Shown in pieces: positions 46,619-58,009 of a DNA stretch of 64,000 bases. The translations under genes were made by a program, and so were the position numbers. Source of the DNA: Stomorhina lunata. Lineage: Eukaryota > Arthropoda > Insecta > Diptera > Rhiniidae. The notes below the pieces were generated by a model. That model searched no databases. It worked only from the letters and a program-made list of their open reading frames with translations, and had not been told where the DNA came from. Numbering within the stretch: position 1 is the first letter of the stretch; every line of letters begins with the position of its first letter. The DNA is taken from contig OW121744.1 in the NCBI GenBank assembly GCA_933228675.1, positions 59,160,928 through 59,224,927 on the forward strand, in the 5' to 3' direction.

Positions 46619-47681
46619 TAGGGTTTGCAGTTCGGTTTTAACCGAAACCGAAACCTCGGTTTTTAATGCCTCAAAACCGAAACCCTAAACCGCAGAAAAA
46701 ATCGCGGTTTTAGCTATTTATTTTTCACAATTTTTCGTTGGTATATTCAGAAATAACATTAGCTTATCATAAATTTGTCTATAAAATGAAGCAGAAGAAT
46801 GAAAAAACAATGGACGAATGGGCAAGTGCGATGGGAAGGCGGTATTTTGTATAACCTGGGACTCAGTCGTATTTTTGGAACGTGTAATTCCAAGAAAATG
46901 CAAGAAACCGTAAGACAAAAGCTACTGGAGTTTATTGTTTCACTTGATATAAACTTCGTAGCATGTACTATAGATGGAGCAGCAATCAATGTCAAATTTG
47001 GATCTAAAAATCAAACACTGCTTCAGTTATGGTTGGCACACGGAATTCATCTTGCAGTCATTGATGTTTTTTTGAAAAATTAGTTATAAATCCAGATGTG
47101 GAAGAACCAACGAAAGCAAAGACAGTTTTGAAGATGGCGACGATGAAACTTTAAATCATTTAAATTATAACCTAGAGGCGTAAGAAAAACTGTTCGGTAT
47201 TTCAAAAATTCGTCAGTTCGTAATAATATTTTACAAACAAGTGTTAAAAAGCATCATAATCGTGAAAAAAGTTTATACTTAGATTTCTGCTTCTAAAAGA
47301 GAGTATTTATGAAAGCTTAGAAAAGCTGTCGACTTTAGATTCCCTTCATTCCATCGACTTTGAAATTGTAAATTCTTTTAAAGATATGTTGCTGTTCGTA
47401 AAAATGACTGGGGCTCTGCAGTTTCTCTAAAAGAAACAAGACCTATTTAAGAAATCCCTCATATTTAAAAAGCCTGTATTAATTTCCTGAAATTTAGTAT
47501 AAATTATAAATATGAGCTTTAGTAAATATACCTTATACATTAAAATACTTTAATTTTACTTCAAATTTAAATCGAAATAGTTTTATTTGAAAAACCGAAA
47601 ACCGAACCGAAACCGGCCGGTTTTTAGTGTTTTAAAACCGAAACCGCGGTTTCTCATTTTCACGGTTTTTTGCAAACTCTA
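46619..47681 (+). mobile_element. Internally deleted hAT element
   Basis: A perfect 8-bp target duplication GTTCACAC lies at 46611-46618 and 47682-47689. The ends TAGGGTTTGCAGTTCGG and the inverted TTTTTTGCAAACTCTA are followed by several AAACCGAAACCG-type repeats in inverted arrangement (46640-46700, 47590-47670). It is 1063 bp, too short for an autonomous hAT. Confidence 0.85.
46799..47083 (+). pseudogene. hAT transposase fragment
   Basis: The frame reads LYNLGLSRIFGTC, then FIVSLDINFVACTIDGAAIN and WLAHGIHLAVIDVFLKN, the central RNase-H-like segment of hAT transposases (the TDGA-type Asp and the C/W-AHGIHLAV block). Downstream frames (47210-47330) show degraded SSVRNNILQTSVKK and SLYLDFCF pieces. 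The BED finger and dimerisation domain are absent. Confidence 0.75.
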
Positions 47682-47689
47682 GTTCACAC

Positions 47690-49335
47690 CTAGCGGGGAG
47701 TAATAACTACAAACTGTAGCCAAAATGTATTAGTATATGAGCCAGGCAAAATTAACAATTAGCTCTCTTGTATTTTGTACAGCGGAACGTGGAAGACGTG
47801 GTGGCAAGACAGAGACATTGGTAAGTTGAAGTGATAACATCATTTCAGAGTCAGTGTAGTAGAAGGGGGTAAACTGAATTGATCACATCACATCAATTCA
47901 GATAGTGAGTTACTGGTTTACAATCAGTAAAGAGGTGGGATATTGGATTTCAAGTAAAGTAAACAATCAGTAAAGAGGTGGGATATTGGAATTCAAGCGT
48001 AGGACCAAGTTTAGAAGATGTTGAATTTGATGACATCAAATTCCAGAATAGGGTGCTGGTTTCCCAATCAGTACAAGCAAGTATTAGGAGATAATTTCCT
48101 GGAAGTCACACTCGGAAGTACATAGGGAAATTATAGGCTAGGTAAAAGCTAGGAGTTACTAGTTCGTGTCCTGGAAGAAATCACTCGGAACGAAACTTGT
48201 TTAGGTGCTCTCGCCTTGCCAACACTCTGGTTCCCTACAAGAGACTGCAATCCAGTTTCTCAATAAAAACCTAGTCTGTAAGAGTGAATACAAAAAGTAA
48301 AACAATAAAGTGAAAGAAAAGTGTCCATAAAAGAAAAGAGTTTAAGTGTTTCTTTTAAATTTTATGTAAAGGAGCCTGGATACGACTGAGTTCTACCCCA
48401 GCTTCAAACCCGGACTAACCGGAGGTTCCTTACAAGATCTGAAGTCAGATCGACAAATTCTCCAGAATGTTTAGCTTTAGAACCCTCTGTATAACAGAAC
48501 ACATCATATACAGAGAAGTTTGATTGGACTCCACCTCTACCTTGCCAATACAGCTTCATCAAAAGTCAGCTTGAGCCTTCTTATCTCACAGTGTGATGTT
48601 ATGGCGCACACAAGATAGTAACAGGAATTTGTGAGAACGTTTCCTATCTAAAATGGACCACCTATGGCTGAAATAAATATATTATTGGACAGTTTTTTTC
48701 TGCAAGTGCCTAGAGGCATGCGAACAGATTGTAGATTATCCAGAATTTCAAAGGTTTTGAAGGTTATACCATTATTAGATTGCAAGATATACGACAATTT
48801 GTATTTTCTTTCTGCTCCGGTCTTAACATTTTTTTTATAGTCGCAACACTGTGTATCACTGGTAAAATTTCACAATTTTGTATTGAATAGCAAATAACTA
48901 GTATTCATAGACCAAATGATTTATAAGAGTATGAAATATTCTTTGAACTCTGCAAGAAATCTTCTGTAAATAAATATTAATATCATAAATCGTCATAACA
49001 ACAAATTAGTTACATATATCTAATGCCCATAGCATCTAATAAAAGAATTAGATATGGTTATCAGGTAATTATTTATTCATAGGTCTTTAGTAGCTATGAA
49101 TGTCATAAGTTAACATTACTCTTTTGCACGTGGTATTTCTTTTAACTACCGACTAAATTTAAGTTCTGGTATCTTTGGAACTTTCAAAATTTGCGGAACC
49201 AAAATGTTACTATTATAACTTTTGGATCCCTAGGACCGACATACATAACTGATTCACATGAATAAGTTAATTAAAAACATATTGCCTTTATTGTAGGTAA
49301 TTATTAAGCTCCTCCTCGGATGTCGCTCTATAATT
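47690..49335. other. Unassigned non-coding region
   Basis: A local duplication of AGTAAAGAGGTGGGATATTG lies at about 47929 and 47969. The GC content and splice-like GTAAG near 47820 gave no supported gene. It may be old LTR-element sequence, but no LTR pair was found. Confidence 0.3.
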
Positions 49336-49339
49336 TTTT

Positions 49340-49520
49340 TTTTATAATTCCCTAACAACATTAAAATTGGAATAAGGGGTACTTTTCTCAGACTCTCATT
49401 GAAAGGGGCCTACGTTTTAACGTCGGCTCCGAACGCCAAATGCATTAGTTGGAGAAGTTTTACATAGCGTAATACTTAATAGCCAGTGGCTAGCTGAGTT
49501 ATAAGATGAACCGCTTTTTT
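49340..49520 (-). mobile_element. tRNA-derived SINE, copy 2 (5'-truncated)
   Basis: The reverse complement of the SINE body (CAATTGGAATG, CGTTTTAACGTCGGCTCCGA, AGCGTAATACTTAATAGCCA). The tRNA-like head is missing. Confidence 0.6.
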
Positions 49521-49529
49521 TATTAGCAA

Positions 49530-49750
49530 ATCACCGATAAGCCTAGGCGGGATTATGTAAAATGTAAACAGATTTCGTCCAATTTCAATACCAAAATATT
49601 CCAGACATGAAGAATATCAAGTTTCAGTGACCTAGCCCCTTTTGTTTAGGTGTTATCGTGCTTTCAACAGACAGACGGGCAGATCGTTTTGGAACTTCAT
49701 AAGGATTCAGTATTTATATGTCATTCGGATATTGAGCCAATATTAAAAAA
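49530..49750 (-). repeat. R1 5'-end fragment, inverted
   Basis: It matches R1 near 4300-4560 reversed: CGATAAGCCTAGGCGGGATT, CTAGCCCCTTTTGTTTAGG, ACAGACAGACGG, TTGAGCCAATATTAA. Confidence 0.55.
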
Positions 49751-49799
49751 ACTAAAACCGGGATGATAATTAAAACCGGATTAAGAAAATTAAAACCGA

Positions 49800-50977
49800 T
49801 ATCAGTCCGTCCGTCTGCACGGCTGGCTGGCTGGCGGACCATCATGTAAACCATGTAATCAAAGTACAGGTCGCAATTCTAAAGATAATTTGATGAAATT
49901 CTGCACAGATAATTTTTTTGTAAGTGGGACCATGGCTATTGAAATTCGTCAAAATTGGTTCATTATTTATGGTACGTTCCATAGGACCTACTTCCCGGAA
50001 TTGATATTTTGGCCACAAATATTAATATTTTTCATGAAATATAAAACAAATACTGCTTATGTAAACCAAAATCACTGTATAAAATTTCGTTGAAATCGGT
50101 CCACATTTGACCATAGCTCCCATACAAACTGTTCTGCCAAAATGCATTAAATGAGACAAAAATCTCTAAAAACGCTCATAAATCTGAAGATAATGAGAAT
50201 TTTGAGTGTTTTTTGCATACATAATTTTAATAAAAACTGTAATCAATTTGCCATATTTTGATGTAATCGGTCCACATTCCCTATAAAAAAAGATATTTTT
50301 TAAAAAAATTCCCTATAAAAATAGACAATTTTCGAAAAATTTTCTATAAAAATAGACAATTTTCGAAAAATTCCCTATAAAAATAGAAAATTTTCGAAAA
50401 ATTCCCTATAAAAATAGATTATTTTCGAAAAATTCCTTATAAAACAATACAATTTTTAAAAAAGTCCCTATAAAAATAGACAATTTTTGAAAAATTCCCT
50501 ATAAAAATAGACAATTTTTGAAAAATTCCCTATAAAAATAGACAATTTTTGAAAAATTCCCTATAAAAATAGACAATTTTTGAAAAATTTCCTATAAAAA
50601 TAGACAATTTTTGAAAAATTCCCTATAAAAATAGACAATTTTCGAAAAATTCCCTATAAAAATAGACTATAAATTTTCAAAAAACTCCCTGCAAATTTTC
50701 GAATAATTTTCTTTAAAAAGTAAATTTTCAAAAAATTTCCTATAAATAGTCAATTTTCTAAAAATTTCTTATAAATAGTCAATTGACCCCAGCTCTCATA
50801 TAAGTCTAAATGATGGAAACAGCTTAAATATATAAGTTTTAAGAAAATGTTTGTATGATGGCAAAATTTAGCAAATATTTGTCTTTATACGAATACAGGA
50901 AAAAGAATACCTTTGACCTTAGTGATGAAGGGTATCGTATGGTCGGGCTTGACCGACTGTAGCTCTTTCCTACTTGT
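49800..50977 (+). mobile_element. R2-b: Helentron-like copy with internal minisatellite
   Basis: It starts within R2 (CAGTCCGTCCGTCTG, GGCTGGCTGGCTGG), then follows R2 (TCGGTCCACATTTGACCATA). It ends GATGAAGGGTATCG, the hairpin GGTCGG/CCGACT, then CTACTTGTTTG. Between 50281 and 50780 the normal R2 text is replaced by a 31-bp minisatellite. Confidence 0.6.
50281..50780 (+). repeat. 31-bp minisatellite, about 16 units
   Basis: The unit is CCCTATAAAAATAGACAATT followed by TTTGAAAAATT (31 bp); spacing was checked at 50313, 50344 and 50375. Variants have TTTTCG for TTTTTG. The last units (50665-50780) are shorter and diverged. Confidence 0.85.
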
Positions 50978-50984
50978 TTGTTAT

Positions 50985-51525
50985 TCTTGACTCGCAGTGG
51001 ATCATAGTGCCATCTATTAGAGGATGGACACTATGATCCACGGATTTTATTGCTGCTTACAACCCACAATCGTTGACCTTCCCCACATGCTAGCAAGAGC
51101 ACCAACACGTCGAAATTTCCTTTGATATTCCTCTACAAAAGCAGTATCCATTTACTTCATATGTTATTCGACTACCATATATTAACGATTTACAGTAAGA
51201 ATTTATTTGCACATCGATGGCATTTATGCGCTTCTAAATTTCGCAACCGTAAATCAAGATAGTCTTTACGTTCGGATCGTATATTCGTTACTTGTTATTG
51301 ATATTTGCCGTTTTTGCAAATATATAGTAGAGTGCCGATGTAGCTTATTAGTACGCGATTCAATTTCCTTTAGTAGATACCAAACTACCCAAAAAATTGA
51401 AGATATAGTAACTTATGTTATCGACATTGACGTGTAGTGAAGGGCCCAGGCATAATCTTAGTCTTGGAAATGTTGATTTCAAGACCAGCTGCCCAAAATC
51501 GAATTTGATAATTTGAATACTTTAT
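50985..51525 (-). pseudogene. Non-LTR RT fragment
   Basis: On the minus strand near 51430-51520 it reads IRFWAAGLEINISKTKIMPG, the RT block that follows the catalytic box in RTE-like elements. A degraded FLGSLVSTKGN block follows (about 51370-51395). The plus ORF 51207-51437 is a shadow. Confidence 0.5.
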
Positions 51526-51529
51526 ATAA

Positions 51530-54195
51530 AATTAAATTTTTCAAAAATTTACTTTTATAGGAAATTTTTCAAAAATTTACCTTTGTAGGAAATTTTTCAA
51601 AAATTTACTTTTATAGGAAATTTTTCAAAATTTACTTTTATAGGAAATTTTTCAAAAATTTACTTTTATAGAAAATTTTTCAAAAATTTACTTATATAGG
51701 AAATTTTTCAAAAATTTACTTTTATAGGAAATTTTTTAAAAATTTTCAAAATTTACTTTTATAGGAAATTTTTCAAAAATTTACTTTTATAGGAAATTTT
51801 TTTCAAAAATTTACTTTTATAGGAAATTTTTTTCAAAAATTTACTTTTATAGCAAATTTTTTTCAAAAATTTACTTTTATAGGAAATTTTTCAAAAATTT
51901 ACTTTTATAGGAAATTTTTCAAAAATTTACTTTTACAGGAAATTTTTCAAAAATTTACTTTTATAGGAAATTTTTCAAAAATTTACTTTTATGGAAATTT
52001 TTCAAAAATTTACTTTTAAAGGAAATTTTTCAAAATTTACTTTTATATGAAATTTTTCAAAAATTTACTTTTATAGGAAATTTTTCAAAAATTTACTTTT
52101 ATAGTAAATTTTCCAAAAATTTACTTTTATAGGAAATTTTTCAAAAATTTATTTTTATAGGAAATTTTTCAAAAATTTACTTTTATAGGATATTTTTCAA
52201 AAATTTATTTTTATAGGAAATTTTTCAAAAATTTATTTTTATAGGAAATTTTTCAAAAATTTACTTTAATAGGAAATTTTCCAAAAATTTACTTTTATAG
52301 GAAATTTTTCAAAAATTTACTTTTATAGGAAATTTTTCAAAAATTTACTTTTATAGGAAATTTTTCAAAAATTTACTTTTATAGGAAATTTTTCAAAAAT
52401 TTACTTTTATAGGAAATTTTTCAAAAATTTACTTTTATAGGAAATTTTTCAAAAATTTACTTTTATAGAAAATTTTTCAAAAATTTACTTTTATAGGAAA
52501 TTTTTCAAAAATTTACTTTTATAGGAAATTTTTTTCAAAAATTTACTTTTATAGGAAATTTTTTAAAAATTTATTTTTATAGGAAATTTTTCAAAAATTT
52601 ACTTTTATAGAAAATTTTTCAAAAATTTACTTTTATAGAAAATTTTTCAAAAATTTACTTTTATAGGAAATTTTTCAAAAATTTACTTTTATAGGAAATT
52701 TTTCAAAAATTTACTTTTATAGGAAATTTTTCAAAAATTTACTTTTACAGGAAATTTTTCAAAAATTTACTTTTATAGGAAATTTTTCAAAAATTTACTT
52801 TTATAGGAAATTTTTCAAAAATTTACTTTTACAGGAAATTTTTCAAAAACTTACTTTTATAGGAAATTTTCCAAAAATTTACTTTTATAGGAAATTTTTC
52901 AAAAATTTACTTTTATAGGAAATTTTTCAAAAATTTACTTTTCTAGGATATTTCTCAAAAATTTATTTTTATAGGAAATTTTTCAAAAATTTATTTTTAT
53001 AGGAAATTTTTCAAAAATTTACTTTTATAGGAAATTTTTAAAAAATTTACTTTTATAGGAAATTTTTTAAAAATTTACTTCTATAGAAAATTTTTCAAAA
53101 ATTTACTTTTATAGGAAATTTTTCAAAAATTTACTTTTATAGGAAATTTTTCAAAAATTTACTTTTATAGGAAATTTTTCAAAAATTTACTTTTATAGAA
53201 AAATTTTCAAAAATTTACTTTTATAGGAAAATTTTCAAAAATTTACTTTTATCGGAAATTTTTCAAAAATTTACTTTTATAGGAAATTTTTCAAAAATTT
53301 ACTTTCATAGGAAATTTTTTTCAAAAATTTACTTTTATAGGAAATTTTTTTCAAAAATTTACTTTTATAGGAAATTTTTCAAACATTTACTTTTACAGGA
53401 AATTTTCCAAAAATTTACTTTTATAGGAAATTTTTCAAAAATTTACTTTTATAGGAAATTTTTTAAAAATTTACTTCTATAGAAAATTTTTAAAAAATTT
53501 ACTTTTATAGGAAATTTTTTAAAAATTTACTTTTATAGGAAATTTTTCAAAAATTTACTTTTATAGGAAATTTTTCAAAAATTTACTTTTATAGGAAATT
53601 TTTCAAAAATTTACTTTTATAGGAAATTTTTCAAAAATTTACTTTTATAGGAAATTTTTCAAAAATTTACTTTTATAGGAAATTTTTCAAAAATTTACCT
53701 TTATAGGAAATTTTTCAAAAATTTACCTTTATAGGAAATTTTTCAAAAATTTACTTTTATAGGAAATTTTTCAAAATTTACTTTTATAGGAAATTTTTCA
53801 AAATTTACTTTTATAGGAAATTTTTCAAAAATTTACTTTTATAGGAAATTTTTCAAAAATTTACTTTTATAGGAAATTTTTCAAGAATTAGCTTTCATAG
53901 GAAATTTTTCAAAAATTTACTTTTATAGGAAATTTTTCAAAAATTTACTGTTATAGGAAATTTTTTAAAAATTTATTTTTATATGAAATTTTTCAAAAAT
54001 TTACTTTTATAGGAAATTTTTTAAAAATTTACTTCTATAGGAAATTTTTTAAAAATTTACTTTTATAGGAAATTTTTCAAAATTTACTTTTATAGGAAAT
54101 TTTTCAAAAATTTGCGTTTTATAGGAATTTTTTTCGAAAATTCACTTTTTATAAGAATTTTTTCGAAAATTTACTTTTTATAGGAATTTTGACAA
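51530..54195 (+). repeat. 2.7 kb minisatellite, 28-bp unit, about 95 copies
   Basis: The unit is AGGAAATTTTTCAAAAATTT followed by ACTTTTAT (28 bp). Most units differ by 0-2 bases; some have extra T's or a missing A. The right edge (54110-54195) drifts to longer, more diverged units. Read in reverse complement, the 31-bp unit at 50281-50780 is the same sequence with three extra bases. No ORF. Confidence 0.95.
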
Positions 54196-54209
54196 AATCT
54201 TTTGAAACA

Positions 54210-54600
54210 AAATTTTTCGTTTTATTTGTTTTGAAAGTGAATTATGTCCCATACATTTTTCAATTCAAAAGTAAAAATTTTTTCACACAAAATCAAAAAT
54301 TTAAATATTATTTGAAAACAGTTTAAGTCCCCTTTACTTTTCAATTCAAAAAATTAATATTTTAAAATGTTTGTTTTGAAAGTGGTTAAGTCCATTTAAC
54401 CCGCTAAAAAAAGCATATCCAAATGGTTTTTATAAATTTATTTTTATGAAAGAAAAATTTGTATATGCTCTGATCAAAACTTAAGATTTAATTTGCTAAA
54501 ATTGGTCACCTATGTTTTTAAAACACTAAAACGCAAAACCCTTTATATCTCAATTTAAAAAAAAATGGACTTAATCCACTTTCAAAATAAGGTCTTCATT
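54210..54600. mobile_element. Remnant related to the 43131-46311 TIR element
   Basis: TTTTGAAAGTGGTTAAGTCC (about 54371-54390) and its inverse GGACTTAATCCACTTTCAAAA (about 54566) mark it. ACGCAAAACCCTTTATATCT parallels TGCAAAACTCTAAATATCTC at 46241. It is a diverged sister family with shorter internal sequence. Confidence 0.5.
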
Positions 54601-55377
54601 TAGTCTTATGAATTTCTAATAATATTTCACAGAAATCTCCTTCTGAAACTGTCGAGGTTCATAAAGGCTATAAACGCTAAGTAAACAGAAGTGCGGATCT
54701 AATTTCATTGCTCTATTACTATTGAGTCCAAAGACGCGCTTCACACTTCTATAGCAAGCCGCTTGATCCATTAGAGATGCCTACTTATATCGAATCAATC
54801 GATTGTTTCATTCTAGTATTGTCGTGTGATCGTATGACAATCGTCACTACAACAGACTAACTGAAGCATGAAATCCACACTTTTTAACGAAATACTTTGT
54901 TTTATATCAGTTCTTTCCGTCTTCGGTTCAAATGTCTTTATAATGCATTAAACACATAGACAACAGCAGGCTACACGAACACCGACTACAAAAGTCGTTG
55001 GCTGCAATCGTCGCCTCGTAGTCAGCTACTTAATTATTTTGGGGACGGCAGCTACATTTCGAAACACCTGTTTATGAGTGGTGCCAATATCGCGTTTATA
55101 AGATGGACAAAATAACAATTTAAATTTTGATATAAACGACATAAATTCATTTTATTAATTAACCTCCGAAATCAACGGTTTTCCTGTACCTGATTGTATG
55201 TCTATATCAAAAAAAATTTATAGAAAGATTTTGGTGTGATATCTAATAGTTTAAGAGTTATGGGCTTTTTAAATTTCAAGAATAATACGGTATAACTTGA
55301 GAAGTTTATTTCCGATATTAACTTTTTTGGTATCAAACAAAAGCTACTGAAAATATCTATTATATTGTTATATATGT
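54601..55377. other. Intergenic, nothing recognised
   Basis: Mixed composition with no motif-bearing ORF. The minus ORF 55202-55489 overlaps the SINE and has no family features. Confidence 0.35.
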
Positions 55378-55684
55378 AACCGCCGTTGTATAGCAGGTAA
55401 GACATTCGCCTAGCATACCAGAGGCCCAAGTTCAATCCCCGGCCAGATTCACTTGAAAAAAATAAATTTTCAAAAAAGCGGCGGTTCACCTCATAACTCA
55501 GCTAGCCACTGGTTATTGAGTATTAGGCTATGAAAAACTTCTCTAACTAATGCATTCGCCGTTCGGAGCCGGCGTTAAAACGTAGGTCCCTTTCAATGAG
55601 TTTAAAAAAAGAATCGGATGCAGCTCATTGTCTGAGAGAAGTACCCCTTGTTCCAATTGGAATGTTGTCGGGGAATTATACATA
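55378..55684 (+). mobile_element. tRNA-derived SINE, copy 3 (most complete)
   Basis: The tRNA-like head at 55380-55445 has GTATAGCAGGTAAGAC..CGCC and a B-box AGTTCAATCCCCGG. The conserved body (CCACTGGTTATTGAGTATTA; GCCGTTCGGAGCCGGCG; GAATCGGATGCAGCT) ends near GGGGAATTATACATATA. The DD41D copy 3 is inserted at a TA in its 3' edge. Confidence 0.7.
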
Positions 55685-55686
55685 TA

Positions 55687-56964
55687 TCGGGTGTTTTTTA
55701 TTGAGGTATAGAACTTTAAGTTGGCATCACTTTTTTAACTGGCGGCCATTTTGTCAGCTGTCAAGTGATTGATATTTAGTTTGGTTTGCCATTTCATCAT
55801 GAACAGGTTGACAAAAGAACAATGCTTGCAAATCGTGCAAAGTTATTTCGAAAATAATGGTTCAGTTCGCGAAGTTTACCGCAAGCTCCGTCCATTTTGT
55901 GATCGACATAATCGTCCATTAGAGCAATTTCGCACTACGTTTACTCTATGTGATAATACGCATCCGCAGCGACGTCGAACAGTGCGCACCGAAGAAACAA
56001 TTGCCGCTGTAGAGCAAAGTGTTGAAGAGGACCCGAATGAATCGATTCGCCACCGTGCACAGCAATTGGAGCTTTGTCCATCAACTTTATGGAAGATTTT
56101 GAGCAAATATCTTGGCTTGCGACCTTACAAGATCCAGCTTGTGCAAGAATTAAAGCCGCGAGACCATGCAATGCGTCGTGATTTTGGTGTATGGGCCGAA
56201 AATGAGATTGATCTCGATGCTGATTTTCATCGCAAAATTTTGTTCAGTGATGAGGCTCATTTTTGGTTGAATGGCTACGTCAACAAGCAAAATTGCCGCA
56301 TTTGGAGTGAAGAGAATCCACATGAGACCCTTGAGACGCCATTACATCCACAAAAACTGACTGTTTGGTGTGCTCTATGGGCTGGTGGAGTCATTGGGCC
56401 ATACTTCTTCCGAAATAATGCTGGAGAGTCAGTTACCATAAATGGAGACCGGTATAGAGCCATGATAACCGACTATCTTGTTCCCCAATTGGATGGCATG
56501 AATGTGGATGAGTTGTGGTTCCAACAAGACGGCGCTACATGCCACACAGCGCACGTCACAATTGACTTATTGAAGGAAAAATTCAATGAGCGCATAATTT
56601 CGCGGAATGGACCTGTCAATTGGCCACCAAGATCGTGCGATTTGACACCACTGGATTATTTTCTTTGGGTATATGTGAAGTCGCTCGTCTACGCCAACAA
56701 ACCAGAAACGTTAGGGGACTTGAAAGCCACATTCGTGGCGTTATTGCCAACATACGGCCCCATATGCTCGAAAAAGTAGTTGAAAATTGGACCTGTAGAA
56801 TTGGCTTTATTCGAGCCAGCCGCGGCGGCCACATGCCCGAAATCATATTTAAACATTAATGGCATAAAATTATCCTTCCAATAAAGCCAAATTGATGGAC
56901 ATTAAAACGATTTTCTTGTGTTTTATTTCAATTTGAAGTTCTATACCTCTAAAAAAACACCCAT
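55687..56964 (+). mobile_element. DD41D mariner copy 3
   Basis: TA flanks (55685-55686, 56965-56966). Termini TCGGGTGTTTTTTATTGAGG and the inverted CCTCTAAAAAAACACCCAT. It is 1278 bp, the longest of the three. Confidence 0.85.
55799..56859 (+). pseudogene. DD41D transposase, copy 3 (one C-terminal frameshift)
   Basis: ATG at 55799. The HTH, linker, and KPRDHAMRRDFGVWAENEID segment are intact, so this is the most complete copy. It carries the 9-residue deletion after PLEQ shared with copy 1. Catalytic Asp are in SDEAHFWLN, QQDGATCHTA and DLTPLDYFLWV. One base is missing near 56728 (GAAAGCCACATTCG against GGAAGCCAACATTCG), which ends the frame at 56779; the normal tail continues in another frame to 56859. 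Confidence 0.85.
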
Positions 56965-56966
56965 TA

Positions 56967-57660
56967 CAAGAACTAGTTACATAACAAAACTTCAATTTTG
57001 ATGTATGGCGTAATTTGTGATGTTTAAAAAGCGTTTAAATATATTAAAAATTATTTTTTTAAAGTTTTAAGATTTTTTATATACATAGTTGCAAATGAAG
57101 TTATTTATTTAAATCATAATAAATTTTTAATCAAAACTTAATTTATACTTCATAACTTCTTAACGATTAAAGTCAAAATCGCCGAAAAATGCCATTTCTT
57201 ATAAATAATTTTTATAGAAAAATCATAAAAATATTTAAATTTCAACATCATCGTCATTTTCATGTTTTATTTTAGCATATACATAACTACAATATCGGAC
57301 ATCAATTTGTCAGACATTTAATATTTGTCTTTATTCGAGTAATAATTTTTGTATGTCTGTCGGTGGATTTGGTCTGCATTTTGTTTGTTCATCTTTTTCT
57401 AACTTTAATAGTTTATTAACATGTGAGAAAATACTCGTACATGCCGCAAATATTCAAGAAGTAGTTATAATATTAGTTAAATGAACATGTTTTTAAATGG
57501 AAAACTCCCAATGATGATACCACTGACCTTTGAAGAATATTAAAATATGAATATATTGAAAATATTTCTTTGTGAATTTCAAACTTTATACCAGAATTTA
57601 TTTTATGCAATTAATCATACACAAATTTAATAGAGTAAGAAGTTAGAGTGCTAGGTTCAG
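56967..57660. other. AT-rich intergenic
   Basis: No feature recognised. Confidence 0.4.
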
Positions 57661-58009
57661 CTGTGCAGAATCGTATATACCCTTCACCAGTTGTATACCT
57701 GTAACAAAAACTAACAACATAAATTCATTTTGTACTGGAAAAACTTATTTTTAACAAGTAAGAGTGTTATATTCGGCTGTGCCGAATCTTATATACCCAC
57801 CACCAAGTTGTGTTAAATTTAGAAATATATCTACAAGGGTTTTGCTAATTCAAAATGAGGACCAATTGCGAAAAAAATGTTACGCGAGTTGGTATTGTTG
57901 GTAAAATATTTGGACTAAAGCTTTATAGTTCAACATTTAAAAGTATCTTAGTGATTTCCCTAGTATTTACTTTGCATAAAATTTAATCTCAGAGTTTAGC
58001 ACTAATAAC

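Noticed and set aside
47690..48660. LTR with primer-binding site
   Set aside because: Splice-like and repeated tracts suggested it, but no second LTR, TG..CA boundary pair or pol sequence was found.
51530..54195. CRISPR-like regular repeats
   Set aside because: Units abut with no spacers, the genome is eukaryotic, and no cas-like gene exists; it is a minisatellite.
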